A DNA stretch of 64,000 nt, from contig JAEZQY010000057.1 in NCBI GenBank assembly GCA_023441055.1, forward strand, positions 1 to 64,000, read 5' to 3'. The translations under genes were made by a program, and so were the position numbers. The notes below the pieces were generated by a model. The model was not told the DNA's origin. It made no database searches and saw only the letters and a program-made list of their open reading frames with translations. This DNA comes from Bacillota bacterium. Its GTDB lineage: Bacteria; Bacillota; Bacilli; Paenibacillales; UBA4045. Shown here piece after piece: positions 17,474-26,158 of the stretch (position 1 is the first letter of the stretch; every line of letters starts with the position of its first letter).

Positions 17474-18040
17474 TTAGTGCTCGTATCCGTTAATGATTAG
17501 ATCTAGCTTGCCGGTTACCGGATCAATGATGAGGCCATGAACAGGGGTGTCCTTAGGCAGCAATGGATGGTTGCGAATGATTGATACGCTCTTCTCCATC
17601 CCTTCCTTGACACTGTCGAACCCGGTTAGCCAGCGAGACAGCTGAATGCCCGAATGCTGCAACGTATCAACCATATGAGGCGGAACGCCGCGCGCGCTCA
17701 TCTTCGCGATGATCGCGTCCGAATCCAGCGCGGTCATGCCGCAATCATAGTGCCCGACTACGAATACTTCATCGGCTCCTAGCTCATACAGCGCTACAAT
17801 AATGCTGCGCATGATGTTGCCGAACGGCTGCGTAAGGATCGCGCCGGCGTTATGCAGAATCTTCGCGTCGCCATTCTTCAGGTTCATCGCCTTCGGGAGC
17901 AGCTCCACCAGCCTCGCGTCCATACAGGATAGGATGACCATACGCTTGTTCGGGTAGCGGGTCGTGACGAACTCCTCATACTTGCGGCTTTCGACGAAAG
18001 CTTCATTATAATTCAGAATCTGGGTCAAGTTATTCTCCAA
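17474..18040 (-). CDS. Beta-class carbonic anhydrase
   Basis: A 188-residue enzyme interconverting CO2 and bicarbonate. The zinc ligands are Cys39 (in SCMDAR), His97 and Cys100 (in GHYDCG), and Asp41/Arg43 form the catalytic dyad; all are intact. The start is TTG at 18040, 6 nt after a GGAGGGG site inside the upstream gene. The open frame has no better ATG. The first 11 bp overlap the end of the HesB-like gene, so the two are translationally coupled. The pairing with an iron-sulfur-type scaffold has no clear functional reason. Confidence 0.92.
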   Translation of the reverse strand: MENNLTQILNYNEAFVESRKYEEFVTTRYPNKRMVILSCMDARLVELLPKAMNLKNGDAKILHNAGAILTQPFGNIMRSIIVALYELGADEVFVVGHYDCGMTALDSDAIIAKMSARGVPPHMVDTLQHSGIQLSRWLTGFDSVKEGMEKSVSIIRNHPLLPKDTPVHGLIIDPVTGKLDLIINGYEH

Positions 18041-18374
18041 GTGTTACCCCTCCAACTCGGTCGATGATTCGCATTGACGGATTATAAATTTGATTATTAC
18101 TCTTGAGTGAGAAGCTCCGGTCTGCCTCCCGATAGTCCAGCTTGATCTGTTCCTCGAAGAATACTTCCTGCCTAGCCTCATAGATGACGCTCACAGGCCC
18201 GTCGTGGGCAATCTTGTCATTCGGGCCTACCGCATCCACCTGCCAGAGCTGTACGACACCACTGACTGCGCATCCGCAGCCATCCGTGTCATAGACGACC
18301 TTGAGCTTCGCATTGGCTGCGGTAAGCCTCTCGGACAGCGCGCGCTGGGCAGCATCTGATATAACGATTTGCAT
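18030..18374 (-). CDS. HesB/YqkB-like iron-sulfur biosynthesis family protein
   Basis: A 114-residue protein of the HesB/IscA fold, closest in pattern to B. subtilis YqkB: VVYDTDGCGCAVSGVVQLW in the middle and a YNPSMRI-type end. A GCGC pair replaces the classical separate IscA cysteines, and the C-terminal CGCG of true A-type carriers is missing, so a role as a cluster carrier is uncertain. ATG at 18374 has GGAG 9 nt upstream; the ATG three codons earlier abuts that site. It is the first gene of the pair with carbonic anhydrase. Confidence 0.8.
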   Translation of the reverse strand: MQIVISDAAQRALSERLTAANAKLKVVYDTDGCGCAVSGVVQLWQVDAVGPNDKIAHDGPVSVIYEARQEVFFEEQIKLDYREADRSFSLKSNNQIYNPSMRIIDRVGGVTLGE

Positions 18375-18500
18375 AGGTTTCATCTCCTTCTATATATGTT
18401 AAGTTTATCACTATATATAGGAGAGCGACAAGTTGAATCCGAGCGGCTTGATCGGGTATGATCGTGACAGAGATGAATGATGAGGAAGAGGTGAACCGTT

Positions 18501-20000
18501 GTGGAGCAGACCCTGCAAGCTATGCATACCCTAATCCGTAAAATAAAGCATTATGAAGAGGCAGTTTCCGTCCTTCAATGGGATATGCGAACAGGTGCCC
18601 CGCGTAAGGGGCTCGAAGCGCGTTCCGCTGCTGTTGGGGCGTTGGCAGCTGAGATGTTCAAGCTAGCCGTATCACCAGAGATGGGGCGTTATCTGGATGA
18701 GCTTGAGCAGCTTTCGGATTCGCTGAGCGAACGGGACCGCAAGCTGATCGAGGTGCTGCGCAAGGATTATGATCGCAGTGTGAAGATTCCGCCGGATCAG
18801 TATGAGGCTTATGTAACCTTGACGACGCACGCGGAATCCGTATGGGAGGAAGCGAAGGCGAAGTCTGACTTTGCGATGTTCGCGCCTTATCTAGAGGAAA
18901 TCGTGACCTATACCCGATCGTTCATTGCGCTCTGGGGATATGAGGGGCATCCCTACAACACGCTGCTCGATGATTATGAACCAGGAATGACGGTAGATGT
19001 GCTGGATCGCTTATTCGGCGAACTGCGTGAGCAGCTCGTGCCACTGGTGCAGCAAGTGGTTGACCATCCATTGCCCCCTGCGGATTTCCTGAATCAGCGC
19101 TACGAGAAGGAGGAACAGCAGGCGTTCAGTCTGTACATGCTGGAGCAGCTGGGCTTCGACTTTGAGGCAGGCCGTCTGGATGAGAGCGCGCATCCCTTCG
19201 CGGCCGGTCTCAATCCTGGCGATGTTCGGATCACGACCAGTTATAAGCCGGATGATTTCACCTTCAGTCTATTCAGCACGATTCATGAATGCGGGCACGC
19301 GCTCTACGAGCAGAACATCGCGGAGGAGCTGGCAGGAACGCCGCTGCATAATGGGGCGTCTATGGGCATTCATGAATCGCAATCTCGCTTCTGGGAAATC
19401 TTCATCGGGATGAGCAGACCATTCTGGGAGCGTTACTTGCCTAAGCTGAAGCAGCACTTCCCACAGCAGCTGACTGGTGTTGAGCTAGAGGCGTTCTATC
19501 ATGCGATTAACCTTGCGAAGCCGTCGCTGATTCGGATCGAAGCTGACGAGCTGACCTACAATCTGCATATCATAATTCGCTATGAATTGGAGAAGGCGCT
19601 AATCGGCGGCGAAATCAAGGTTGCTGACTTACCACATCTATGGAATGACAAATATGAGCAGTACCTGGGCATCAGGCCGGATAATGATGCCGGAGGCGTG
19701 CTACAGGATGTTCACTGGTCTGCGGGTTTATTCGGTTATTTCCCTTCCTATTCACTAGGGAATATGTATGCTGCACAGCTGATGCACAGCCTGCGAGGCG
19801 CAATGCCGGATCTGGATGAACGCATCCGGCGCGGTCAGCTGCTGCCGATTAAGGACTGGCTCGCTGCGCATATCCACAAGCATGGCAAGCTGAAGACCCC
19901 GAATGAGTTGATCCGAGGCGTATCGGGTGAACCGCTGAATCCGGCTTATCTCATTGCGCATCTGAGAAGCAAGTATGCGCCAAGCTTTTTGTCACCCTAG
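18501..20000 (+). CDS. M32-family metallocarboxypeptidase (Taq type)
   Basis: A 499-residue zinc carboxypeptidase removing C-terminal residues from peptides in the cytoplasm. The HEXXH motif is His262-Glu-Cys-Gly-His266 (STIHECGHALYEQ), followed by the third-ligand region GIHESQSRFWE. DYEPGMT and IRPDNDAGGVLQDVHWS are also family-specific. The GTG start at 18501 has GAGGTGA 6 nt upstream. Length is normal. It is a stand-alone gene; its stop codon lies inside the predicted cotE promoter. Confidence 0.93.
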   Translation: MEQTLQAMHTLIRKIKHYEEAVSVLQWDMRTGAPRKGLEARSAAVGALAAEMFKLAVSPEMGRYLDELEQLSDSLSERDRKLIEVLRKDYDRSVKIPPDQYEAYVTLTTHAESVWEEAKAKSDFAMFAPYLEEIVTYTRSFIALWGYEGHPYNTLLDDYEPGMTVDVLDRLFGELREQLVPLVQQVVDHPLPPADFLNQRYEKEEQQAFSLYMLEQLGFDFEAGRLDESAHPFAAGLNPGDVRITTSYKPDDFTFSLFSTIHECGHALYEQNIAEELAGTPLHNGASMGIHESQSRFWEIFIGMSRPFWERYLPKLKQHFPQQLTGVELEAFYHAINLAKPSLIRIEADELTYNLHIIIRYELEKALIGGEIKVADLPHLWNDKYEQYLGIRPDNDAGGVLQDVHWSAGLFGYFPSYSLGNMYAAQLMHSLRGAMPDLDERIRRGQLLPIKDWLAAHIHKHGKLKTPNELIRGVSGEPLNPAYLIAHLRSKYAPSFLSP

Positions 20001-20020
20001 ACGAATGTCCTGCATACAAT
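19991..20020 (+). promoter_or_regulatory. Sigma-E-type sporulation promoter for cotE
   Basis: CATACAAT at 20013-20020 equals the sigma-E -10 consensus CATACAnT. GTCACCCT at 19991-19998, 14 bp upstream, partly matches the GTCATATT-like -35. Transcription of cotE by sigma-E is established in B. subtilis, which supports the call. Confidence 0.6.
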
Positions 20021-20054
20021 TGAAGTGAATGATCGTATGGAGGAGGTTGAATGA

Positions 20055-20630
20055 ATGTCGATCGTAGACAAAGAGCTGGCATGCAGAGAAATCTACACGA
20101 AAGCAGTCTGTGGCAAGGGTAGGAAGTTTTCGCAGGTCACTCATACCGTAACTCCGCCTAATAATCCAACGAATATCCTCGGGGCTTGGATTATAAACCA
20201 TCAATACGAAGCGGTGAAATCCGGTCATGGCATTGAGGTATTAGGTACTTACGATATTAACATCTGGTATTCGCATGACAAGAATTCCAAGACGGACGTA
20301 GCCAAGGAGACGGTATCCTATGTGGAAGCTGTGCCGCTGAGCTTCCAGGACCCGAATTACCGCAAGAACACGGAAGAAGTGAATGCGGTGGCTGTGCAGG
20401 AGCCGAATTGTCTAGAAGCGAATGTTGGATCCGACGGCACGGTTCTCGTGCATGTCGAACGTGAGTACGCGGTGGAGATGATCGCTGAGACGAAGATATG
20501 TGTCGTCGTCTACCCAGGAGGCTGCGACCCTCTAGGAGAGAAGGACTTCGATTTCCATATCGCCGGCGACAGCGATCTAAGCGATTATGAGGATCTCGAT
20601 CCCGATCTGCTGGATGAAGATCTCGTATGA
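20055..20630 (+). CDS. cotE: Outer spore coat morphogenetic protein CotE
   Basis: A 191-residue spore coat protein that in B. subtilis directs assembly of the outer coat around the forespore. It aligns over its length with CotE: REIYTKAVCGKGRKFSQ, NILGAWIINHQYEA, YDINIWYSHDKNSKT and an acidic tail of Asp/Glu/Leu. AGGAGG lies 8 nt before the ATG. The next conserved gene is mutS, as in B. subtilis, but here an amidoligase-type gene is inserted between them. A sigma-E-like promoter precedes the gene, and a GTAA-loop terminator follows. Confidence 0.93.
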   Translation: MSIVDKELACREIYTKAVCGKGRKFSQVTHTVTPPNNPTNILGAWIINHQYEAVKSGHGIEVLGTYDINIWYSHDKNSKTDVAKETVSYVEAVPLSFQDPNYRKNTEEVNAVAVQEPNCLEANVGSDGTVLVHVEREYAVEMIAETKICVVVYPGGCDPLGEKDFDFHIAGDSDLSDYEDLDPDLLDEDLV

Positions 20631-20659
20631 TGCAGTGTATGCAGACACAGGACTGATGG

Positions 20660-20684
20660 AGGGGGCGTAAGCCCTCTTTCTCTG
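20660..20684 (+). terminator. Terminator after cotE
   Basis: AGGGGGC (20660-20666) pairs with GCCCTCT (20671-20677), with one G-U pair, around a GTAA tetraloop, then TTTC-rich sequence. Confidence 0.7.
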
Positions 20685-20725
20685 TAATTGGGTTTACAAC
20701 TTGTCATGGATGAGAGGGAATGCCC

Positions 20726-21934
20726 ATGGAGACTGCTGATCTGCAGCCTGTCTGGAATGATGCTAGCTATGTGCAGCGCCTGAGTCAGCATGAACGCATG
20801 CGCAGACTGCTCGCGCTGCACGGCATCGACTATGATCCGAATCTGACACGGACAAGAACGCCTGATAGTAAGGGAGTGTGGTCCAGACCATACGATAAGC
20901 TTATGCTTAAGGTGCTGGTTTCGGACATGCGCGTGCTGCGCATCGAGCCGATTCGATCATTAGGAGACACCGGTTCGCCGCAATCTCATGCATTCCTGCA
21001 GCGCATCGGGCGGTACGCGGTCAGAGTCGTGTACGCGACAGGTCTCGATCAAGCCGAGGTTATCATCCGGTGTGACAGCAGGCGGCAGGCGACCGTGCTG
21101 CGTATCCGGGCGACCGCTCATTCGGTTCGTCCTGAGCAGCAGGCTGAAGATGCGTCATTCCTATTGGGTATGGATCCTGAATTTGTCATTGTGAATGCAC
21201 AGGGGAAGCTTGTACCGGCCAGCCGCTTTCTGGATTTCGACGGATCAGTCGGGTACGACACCGCGACGATCAAGGGGCGTCCTGATCTCCATCCGCTTGC
21301 GGAGCTCAGGCCAGCGCCCAGCGCTGAGCCTGACGAACTTGTGCGCAATCTGCGCAAGACAATGTGGCAAGCTGCAGCACGTATTACTGATCCGTCGCTC
21401 AGATGGGTCGCTGGGGGCATGCCGGTTCGCGGCATGCCTCTAGGCGGTCATATTCACTTCAGCGGTGTTCCGCTGCGCGCCAGCCTGGTGCGCGCGCTGG
21501 ACAACTATATGGCGATGCCGCTGCTGCTGCTCGAGCATCCTTCCGGTATCGATCGGCGAAGGAAGTATGGGCAGCTGGGCGACATACGTCTGAAAGCATA
21601 CGGCGGTTTCGAATACCGAACCTTGCCGAGCTTGCTCAATTCACCGACGCTGACGAAGGGAGCGCTGGCGATGGCCAAGCTGATTGCCCTGCACAGCTCG
21701 CGTCTGACGAAGCGCTACCTCGATCAAGAGCGATACGCAAGCGCCTATTATCAAGGAGATAAGCAGGCGCTGCTCGAACCGGTGGAGCGCGTGTGGCAGG
21801 AGCTGGTCAGGCTCCCGGGCTATGGCGATTACGCAGCTGAGCTGTCGCGAGTGAAGCAGTGGATCGACAATCGCAGAGTGTGGGAGGAGACGGTCGATTT
21901 CCGCGTGTATTGGCGAATCCCCCCGTATCATTAA
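20726..21934 (+). CDS. Putative COOH-NH2 amidoligase (phiEco32-like, type 2)
   Basis: A 402-residue protein that I match to the phiEco32-type amidoligase family by a series of motifs: GMDPEFVIV, DFDGSVGYD, LAELRPAPS, GGHIHFSG, RRKYGQLGD and FEYRTLPS. These belong to the glutamine-synthetase-like carboxylate-amine ligase superfamily predicted to form amide or peptide bonds with ATP. No substrate is known. ATG at 20726 has GAGAGGG 7 nt upstream; the ATG two codons earlier abuts it. It lies between cotE and mutS, so a role in modifying spore or surface polymers is conceivable but unproven. Confidence 0.75.
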   Translation: METADLQPVWNDASYVQRLSQHERMRRLLALHGIDYDPNLTRTRTPDSKGVWSRPYDKLMLKVLVSDMRVLRIEPIRSLGDTGSPQSHAFLQRIGRYAVRVVYATGLDQAEVIIRCDSRRQATVLRIRATAHSVRPEQQAEDASFLLGMDPEFVIVNAQGKLVPASRFLDFDGSVGYDTATIKGRPDLHPLAELRPAPSAEPDELVRNLRKTMWQAAARITDPSLRWVAGGMPVRGMPLGGHIHFSGVPLRASLVRALDNYMAMPLLLLEHPSGIDRRRKYGQLGDIRLKAYGGFEYRTLPSLLNSPTLTKGALAMAKLIALHSSRLTKRYLDQERYASAYYQGDKQALLEPVERVWQELVRLPGYGDYAAELSRVKQWIDNRRVWEETVDFRVYWRIPPYH

Positions 21935-21958
21935 AGGATGATGCTGGCTATATTTTCG

Positions 21959-21967
21959 TGCTATACT
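21959..21967 (+). promoter_or_regulatory. Extended -10 promoter for the mutS gene cluster
   Basis: TGCTATACT at 21959-21967, 52 bp before the mutS start, in the only gap between the amidoligase gene and mutS. No clear -35. Confidence 0.45.
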
Positions 21968-22019
21968 GAATAGGTTAAATGGGTTGAATATGTGCATAAG
22001 TTGTCGGAGGATACGTGAT

Positions 22020-24647
22020 ATGCCGAAATATACGCCAATGATTGAGCAATATCTCGCGATTAAGCGCGAGGCGCCGGACGCGATTCTGCTGTTCCGTCTG
22101 GGCGATTTCTATGAGATGTTCTTCGAGGACGCCAAGCTTGCCGCGCGCGAGCTGGATATCACATTAACCGCCCGCGACGGTGGAGCCGAGGAGCGAATTC
22201 CGATGTGCGGGGTTCCTCATCACGCTGCGGATAATTATATTTATCGACTGGTGGACAAGGGCTATAAGGTGGCGATCTGTGAGCAGGTGGAGGATCCCGC
22301 CGAAGCTAAGGGCGTCGTGCGCCGAGAGATCGTACGCATTGTGACGCCTGGCACCTTGATGGAGGGCAAGGCGCTGCAGGATGCCGGGAATAACTTCATC
22401 GTATGTGTGGCGGACCGTGACGGCCAATATGGATTGGCGGCGTGCGACCTGTCGACGGGCGAGCTGCTGGTCACCGCTCTCGAGCGGTCGGACGAGCTGC
22501 TGCTTGATGAGCTCTATGTGTTCAAGCCGGCTGAGCTGATCGGAGATCAGCGTCTGATTACAACCGTGCTCGGTGCTATGCCGAATGGAGCCAAGCCGCT
22601 GCGCAGCGAAGCTTGGGAAACGGATGAAGAGACCGTCTATCAGGAGCGCTTCTCCGAGGAGCTGCGCGCCGGCCTGCATGCTGCATCGGCCAGAGCGGTA
22701 TCTTCTCTACTGCAGTATCTGCAGCTTACGCAGAAGCGTTCGCTAGCTCATATCCGCTCCCTGCAGGTTTATATGCCGCAGCAATATATGATTCTGGATC
22801 CGTTCACACGCAGGAATCTGGAGCTGACGGAAACGGTACGCGACCGGTCGCGTACCGGCACGCTGCTCTGGCTGCTCGATCGCACTGTGACATCGATGGG
22901 CGCTCGCATGCTTAAGCGTTGGATCGAGAAGCCGCTGATGGATATTACGGCTATCGAACAGCGGCTCGAAGCGGTCGACGCGATGACCAGGAATGGGATG
23001 GCGATCAGCGATTTACGTGATGCGCTGAAGCGAATTTACGATCTCGAGCGGCTTGTAGGACGCATCTCCTACGGGAATGCCAACGCCCGGGATATGCTGG
23101 CGCTCAGACAATCGCTGGAGCAGGTCCCTGCGGTAATGCAGGCCTGTATGGATTCCGGCTCTGGCACGTTAGCCGCGCTGGTTGAGTCGATTGATCCGTG
23201 TGCGGATATCCAGAGCTGGATCTCCAGCGCTGTCGATGAGGAAGCGCCGATCTCTGTTCGTGAGGGCGGGATGATCAAGAGCGGATACAATGACCGGCTC
23301 GACGGATTCCGTGAAGCCAGCCGCAACGGCAAGCAGTGGATGGCTGAATTGGAGCGCTCGGAGCGAGAGGCGACCGGAATTAAATCGATGAAGCTGGGTT
23401 ACAACAAGGTATTTGGATACTATATAGAAGTGACGAAAGCGAATTTGCATCTGCTGCCAGAAGGCCGCTATGAGCGTAAGCAGACATTGGCGAACGCTGA
23501 GCGGTATGTGACGCCTGAGCTGAAGGAGAAGGAAGCGCTGATCCTCGAGGCGGAGGAGCGCATGGTCGGATTGGAGTACGAGCTGTTCAATGAGCTGCGC
23601 GAGCGCGTTGCGCATCAGATCACGCGTCTACAGAAGCTAGCCGGCATTGTCGCTCAAATTGATTCCCTGCAATCGATGGCGGATGTAAGCACCAGCAGGG
23701 ATTTCCGCAGGCCGAATGTGGGGACTGGCTTCGATCTGACGATCCGCGCAGGGCGGCATCCCGTTGTCGAGGCTGTGCTGCAGGATGAGCGGTTCGTCGA
23801 CAATGACACGCAGCTGACGCATGAGCAGGGCGCGATGCTGCTCATCACCGGGCCGAATATGGCGGGCAAGAGCACGTATATGCGGCAGGTCGCCTTAATC
23901 TGTATCATGGCTCAGATCGGCTGCTTCGTGCCAGCGGAATACGCGCAGATCCCGCTGATCGATCGCATCTTCACGCGCATCGGCGCGGCAGACGACCTGA
24001 TCGGCGGTCAGAGCACCTTCATGGTCGAGATGATGGACATCCGAGTGATGACAGAGAAAGCAACGCCCAGCAGTCTGGTTATTATCGATGAGCTCGGACG
24101 CGGCACCTCGACGAATGAAGGGATGGCCATTGCGCAGGCCGTCATTGAGTTTCTGCATAATCACATCGGTTGCAAGACGCTGGTGTCTACGCACTTTCAT
24201 GAGCTGGCGCATCTGGATGAGCCGCTAGAGCAGCTATGGAACGGCCGTATGGCTGTGAAGGAGACGGAGGGTGAGGTGACCTTCCTGCGCAAGCTGGTCG
24301 CGGGGGCCGCGGACACGAGCTATGGCATCTATTGTGCCAGAATCGCGGGCTTGCCCGAGTCCATTATTAATCGCTCTTATGAGCTGATGCAGGTGCTGGA
24401 GCAAGGGCATAGAGCGCTGTTATCCGAGAGCGCTGCCGCGTCAGATAATCGACCTGAGGTGGTGCAGCTCAGTCTGTTCGAGACGCCGGCGGCAGCCAAG
24501 CAGGACAAGGCTAAGCCACAGAAGCTCGATCCTGGGATAGAGAAGCTGGTAGGGGTGCTGCGCGATACCGATTTGCTCAATACGACACCCCTGCAAGCGA
24601 TGCAGCTCATTCATGAGTTGAAGCTGCTCATTCCTAAGCAATCGTAA
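22020..24647 (+). CDS. mutS: DNA mismatch repair protein MutS
   Basis: An 875-residue mismatch sensor and ATPase. The mismatch-reading motif is Phe30-Tyr31-Glu32 (GDFYEMFF). The connector, lever and clamp domains follow, then the ABC-type ATPase with Walker A GPNMAGKST (Lys617), DELGRGTS and STHFHEL, and a C-terminal tail that includes a QLSLF beta-clamp-like motif. ATG at 22020 has GGAGG 9 nt upstream, so the 12 extra residues of the longest frame are untranslated. It begins a run of closely spaced genes to hfq. Confidence 0.97.
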   Translation: MPKYTPMIEQYLAIKREAPDAILLFRLGDFYEMFFEDAKLAARELDITLTARDGGAEERIPMCGVPHHAADNYIYRLVDKGYKVAICEQVEDPAEAKGVVRREIVRIVTPGTLMEGKALQDAGNNFIVCVADRDGQYGLAACDLSTGELLVTALERSDELLLDELYVFKPAELIGDQRLITTVLGAMPNGAKPLRSEAWETDEETVYQERFSEELRAGLHAASARAVSSLLQYLQLTQKRSLAHIRSLQVYMPQQYMILDPFTRRNLELTETVRDRSRTGTLLWLLDRTVTSMGARMLKRWIEKPLMDITAIEQRLEAVDAMTRNGMAISDLRDALKRIYDLERLVGRISYGNANARDMLALRQSLEQVPAVMQACMDSGSGTLAALVESIDPCADIQSWISSAVDEEAPISVREGGMIKSGYNDRLDGFREASRNGKQWMAELERSEREATGIKSMKLGYNKVFGYYIEVTKANLHLLPEGRYERKQTLANAERYVTPELKEKEALILEAEERMVGLEYELFNELRERVAHQITRLQKLAGIVAQIDSLQSMADVSTSRDFRRPNVGTGFDLTIRAGRHPVVEAVLQDERFVDNDTQLTHEQGAMLLITGPNMAGKSTYMRQVALICIMAQIGCFVPAEYAQIPLIDRIFTRIGAADDLIGGQSTFMVEMMDIRVMTEKATPSSLVIIDELGRGTSTNEGMAIAQAVIEFLHNHIGCKTLVSTHFHELAHLDEPLEQLWNGRMAVKETEGEVTFLRKLVAGAADTSYGIYCARIAGLPESIINRSYELMQVLEQGHRALLSESAAASDNRPEVVQLSLFETPAAAKQDKAKPQKLDPGIEKLVGVLRDTDLLNTTPLQAMQLIHELKLLIPKQS

Positions 24648-24695
24648 GCGTGATTCGAATACGAGCTGCTATCCTACTAGAGAGAGGTGTTATTC

Positions 24696-26153
24696 GTGAA
24701 TAAGCGATTTAGAGCATTACGGGGCATTGTGTCATTCCGAAGCATACTGACCCTACTATTGGGGAGCGCGCTGCTCATCGGCGCGCCGTTATCCACTATG
24801 GCAGAAGCGAATACCGTCAGTACCAAGCAAGAAATCATCGACCTTGTTGTCAATTACCATGTCAGCGGCGTAGAGATGAACGAGCTTGACGTTAGCAGCA
24901 TCGATACGATCATCGCCTCGCTCAAGGATCCATATACGCAATATTTCTCGACAGAGGAATGGCAGGTCTTCATGGATAGCCTGGAGAACAATTATACCGG
25001 GATCGGGATCCGGGTAGGTGCAGATGATTATGGCTTCTATGTTGTAGAAGTTTTCGAATCGACGCCAGCCGCGGAGGCTGGGCTGCAGGAGGGCGATTAT
25101 ATTGTCGCAGTAGAGGGCCAGCCAACGAAGGGCAAGACGGTTGAGGAGCTGGTGAGCTCGATAACCGGTATCGAGGGTACGCAAGTGAACCTGACGACTG
25201 AGCGGGATGAGCGCCAGACGGAGCATACGTTAACTCGCAGGGCGATCCATATCTCTGCGATTACGAGCCGCTATCTGGAGTCTGGCATTGGATATATTCG
25301 CATCAGCAGCTTCTCGAGTGACGCGGATGAATTATTCAGCGCGGAGCTCGATCGCTTACATGATCAAGGCATGAATTCGCTTGTAATCGACCTTCGTGAT
25401 AATCCAGGCGGATTGCTGGATTCCGCAGGGAATATCGCGTCCCGATTGCTCACCGAGGGTAATCTCATTCATACGCGAGACCGCTCGCAGACCGAGACAC
25501 CATATCCAATCCATAGTGATAACCCGATTGATATCCCGATTTATGCGCTCGTCAATGAGCATTCAGCCAGCGCCTCTGAGGTGCTCGCTGGCGCATTGCA
25601 GGATTATGACGCCGCACAGCTGATCGGTAAGAATACGTATGGCAAGGGCAGTGTACAGAGCTTATTCCAGCTGACAGATGGCAGTGTGCTTAAGCTAACG
25701 GTTCAGGAATATCTTACGCCGCATAAGCATCCTGTAAATAAGGTTGGGTTGAAGCCGGATGTTGAGGTGTACGGGAATGCCGCGCAGCTCATTACCGCCT
25801 TTCAGCAGGTCGAGGATCTAGATGTCAGTGTTGAGCTGACAAGCAAGGGCATGTCCATTAATGGGGCCAGCTTCACCGACAGCTTCCAGGTGCTGAGGGA
25901 GGATGGACGTGTATATGTCCCTTCGCGGGTGCTCGCTGCCATCGTCGAGAGCAGCACCGATTGGGACTCGGCCAGCCGCAGCGTAATGATCCATGCCGCG
26001 CAGCGGCAGGCGCTGTATCCGGTTGACGGCGAGCATGTGAAGCTGACTAGAGGTGTCAGTTATATTGCGCTCGATCACTTCCAGCACATGTTCGATGCAT
26101 TCGCATGGTCAGATGCGAGCGGGGTGCTGACGCTGATAGAGAACGGGAGGTAA
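24696..26153 (+). CDS. S41 carboxyl-terminal processing protease with PDZ domain
   Basis: A 485-residue exported serine protease of the CtpA/CtpB type. A signal/anchor (FRSILTLLLGSALLIGAPLSTMAEA) leads to a PDZ domain (GIRVGADDYGFYVVEVFESTPAAEAGLQEGDYIV) and the S41 catalytic core. The nucleophile is Ser in NEHSASASEVLAGALQD and the general base Lys is in GKNTYGKGSVQ. The last ~120 residues look like a copper-amine-oxidase-N-like wall-associated domain. GTG at 24696 has GAGAGG 8 nt upstream. It sits between mutS and mutL and is probably co-transcribed, but a link to mismatch repair is unlikely. Confidence 0.9.
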   Translation: MNKRFRALRGIVSFRSILTLLLGSALLIGAPLSTMAEANTVSTKQEIIDLVVNYHVSGVEMNELDVSSIDTIIASLKDPYTQYFSTEEWQVFMDSLENNYTGIGIRVGADDYGFYVVEVFESTPAAEAGLQEGDYIVAVEGQPTKGKTVEELVSSITGIEGTQVNLTTERDERQTEHTLTRRAIHISAITSRYLESGIGYIRISSFSSDADELFSAELDRLHDQGMNSLVIDLRDNPGGLLDSAGNIASRLLTEGNLIHTRDRSQTETPYPIHSDNPIDIPIYALVNEHSASASEVLAGALQDYDAAQLIGKNTYGKGSVQSLFQLTDGSVLKLTVQEYLTPHKHPVNKVGLKPDVEVYGNAAQLITAFQQVEDLDVSVELTSKGMSINGASFTDSFQVLREDGRVYVPSRVLAAIVESSTDWDSASRSVMIHAAQRQALYPVDGEHVKLTRGVSYIALDHFQHMFDAFAWSDASGVLTLIENGR

Positions 26154-26158
26154 TTGGA

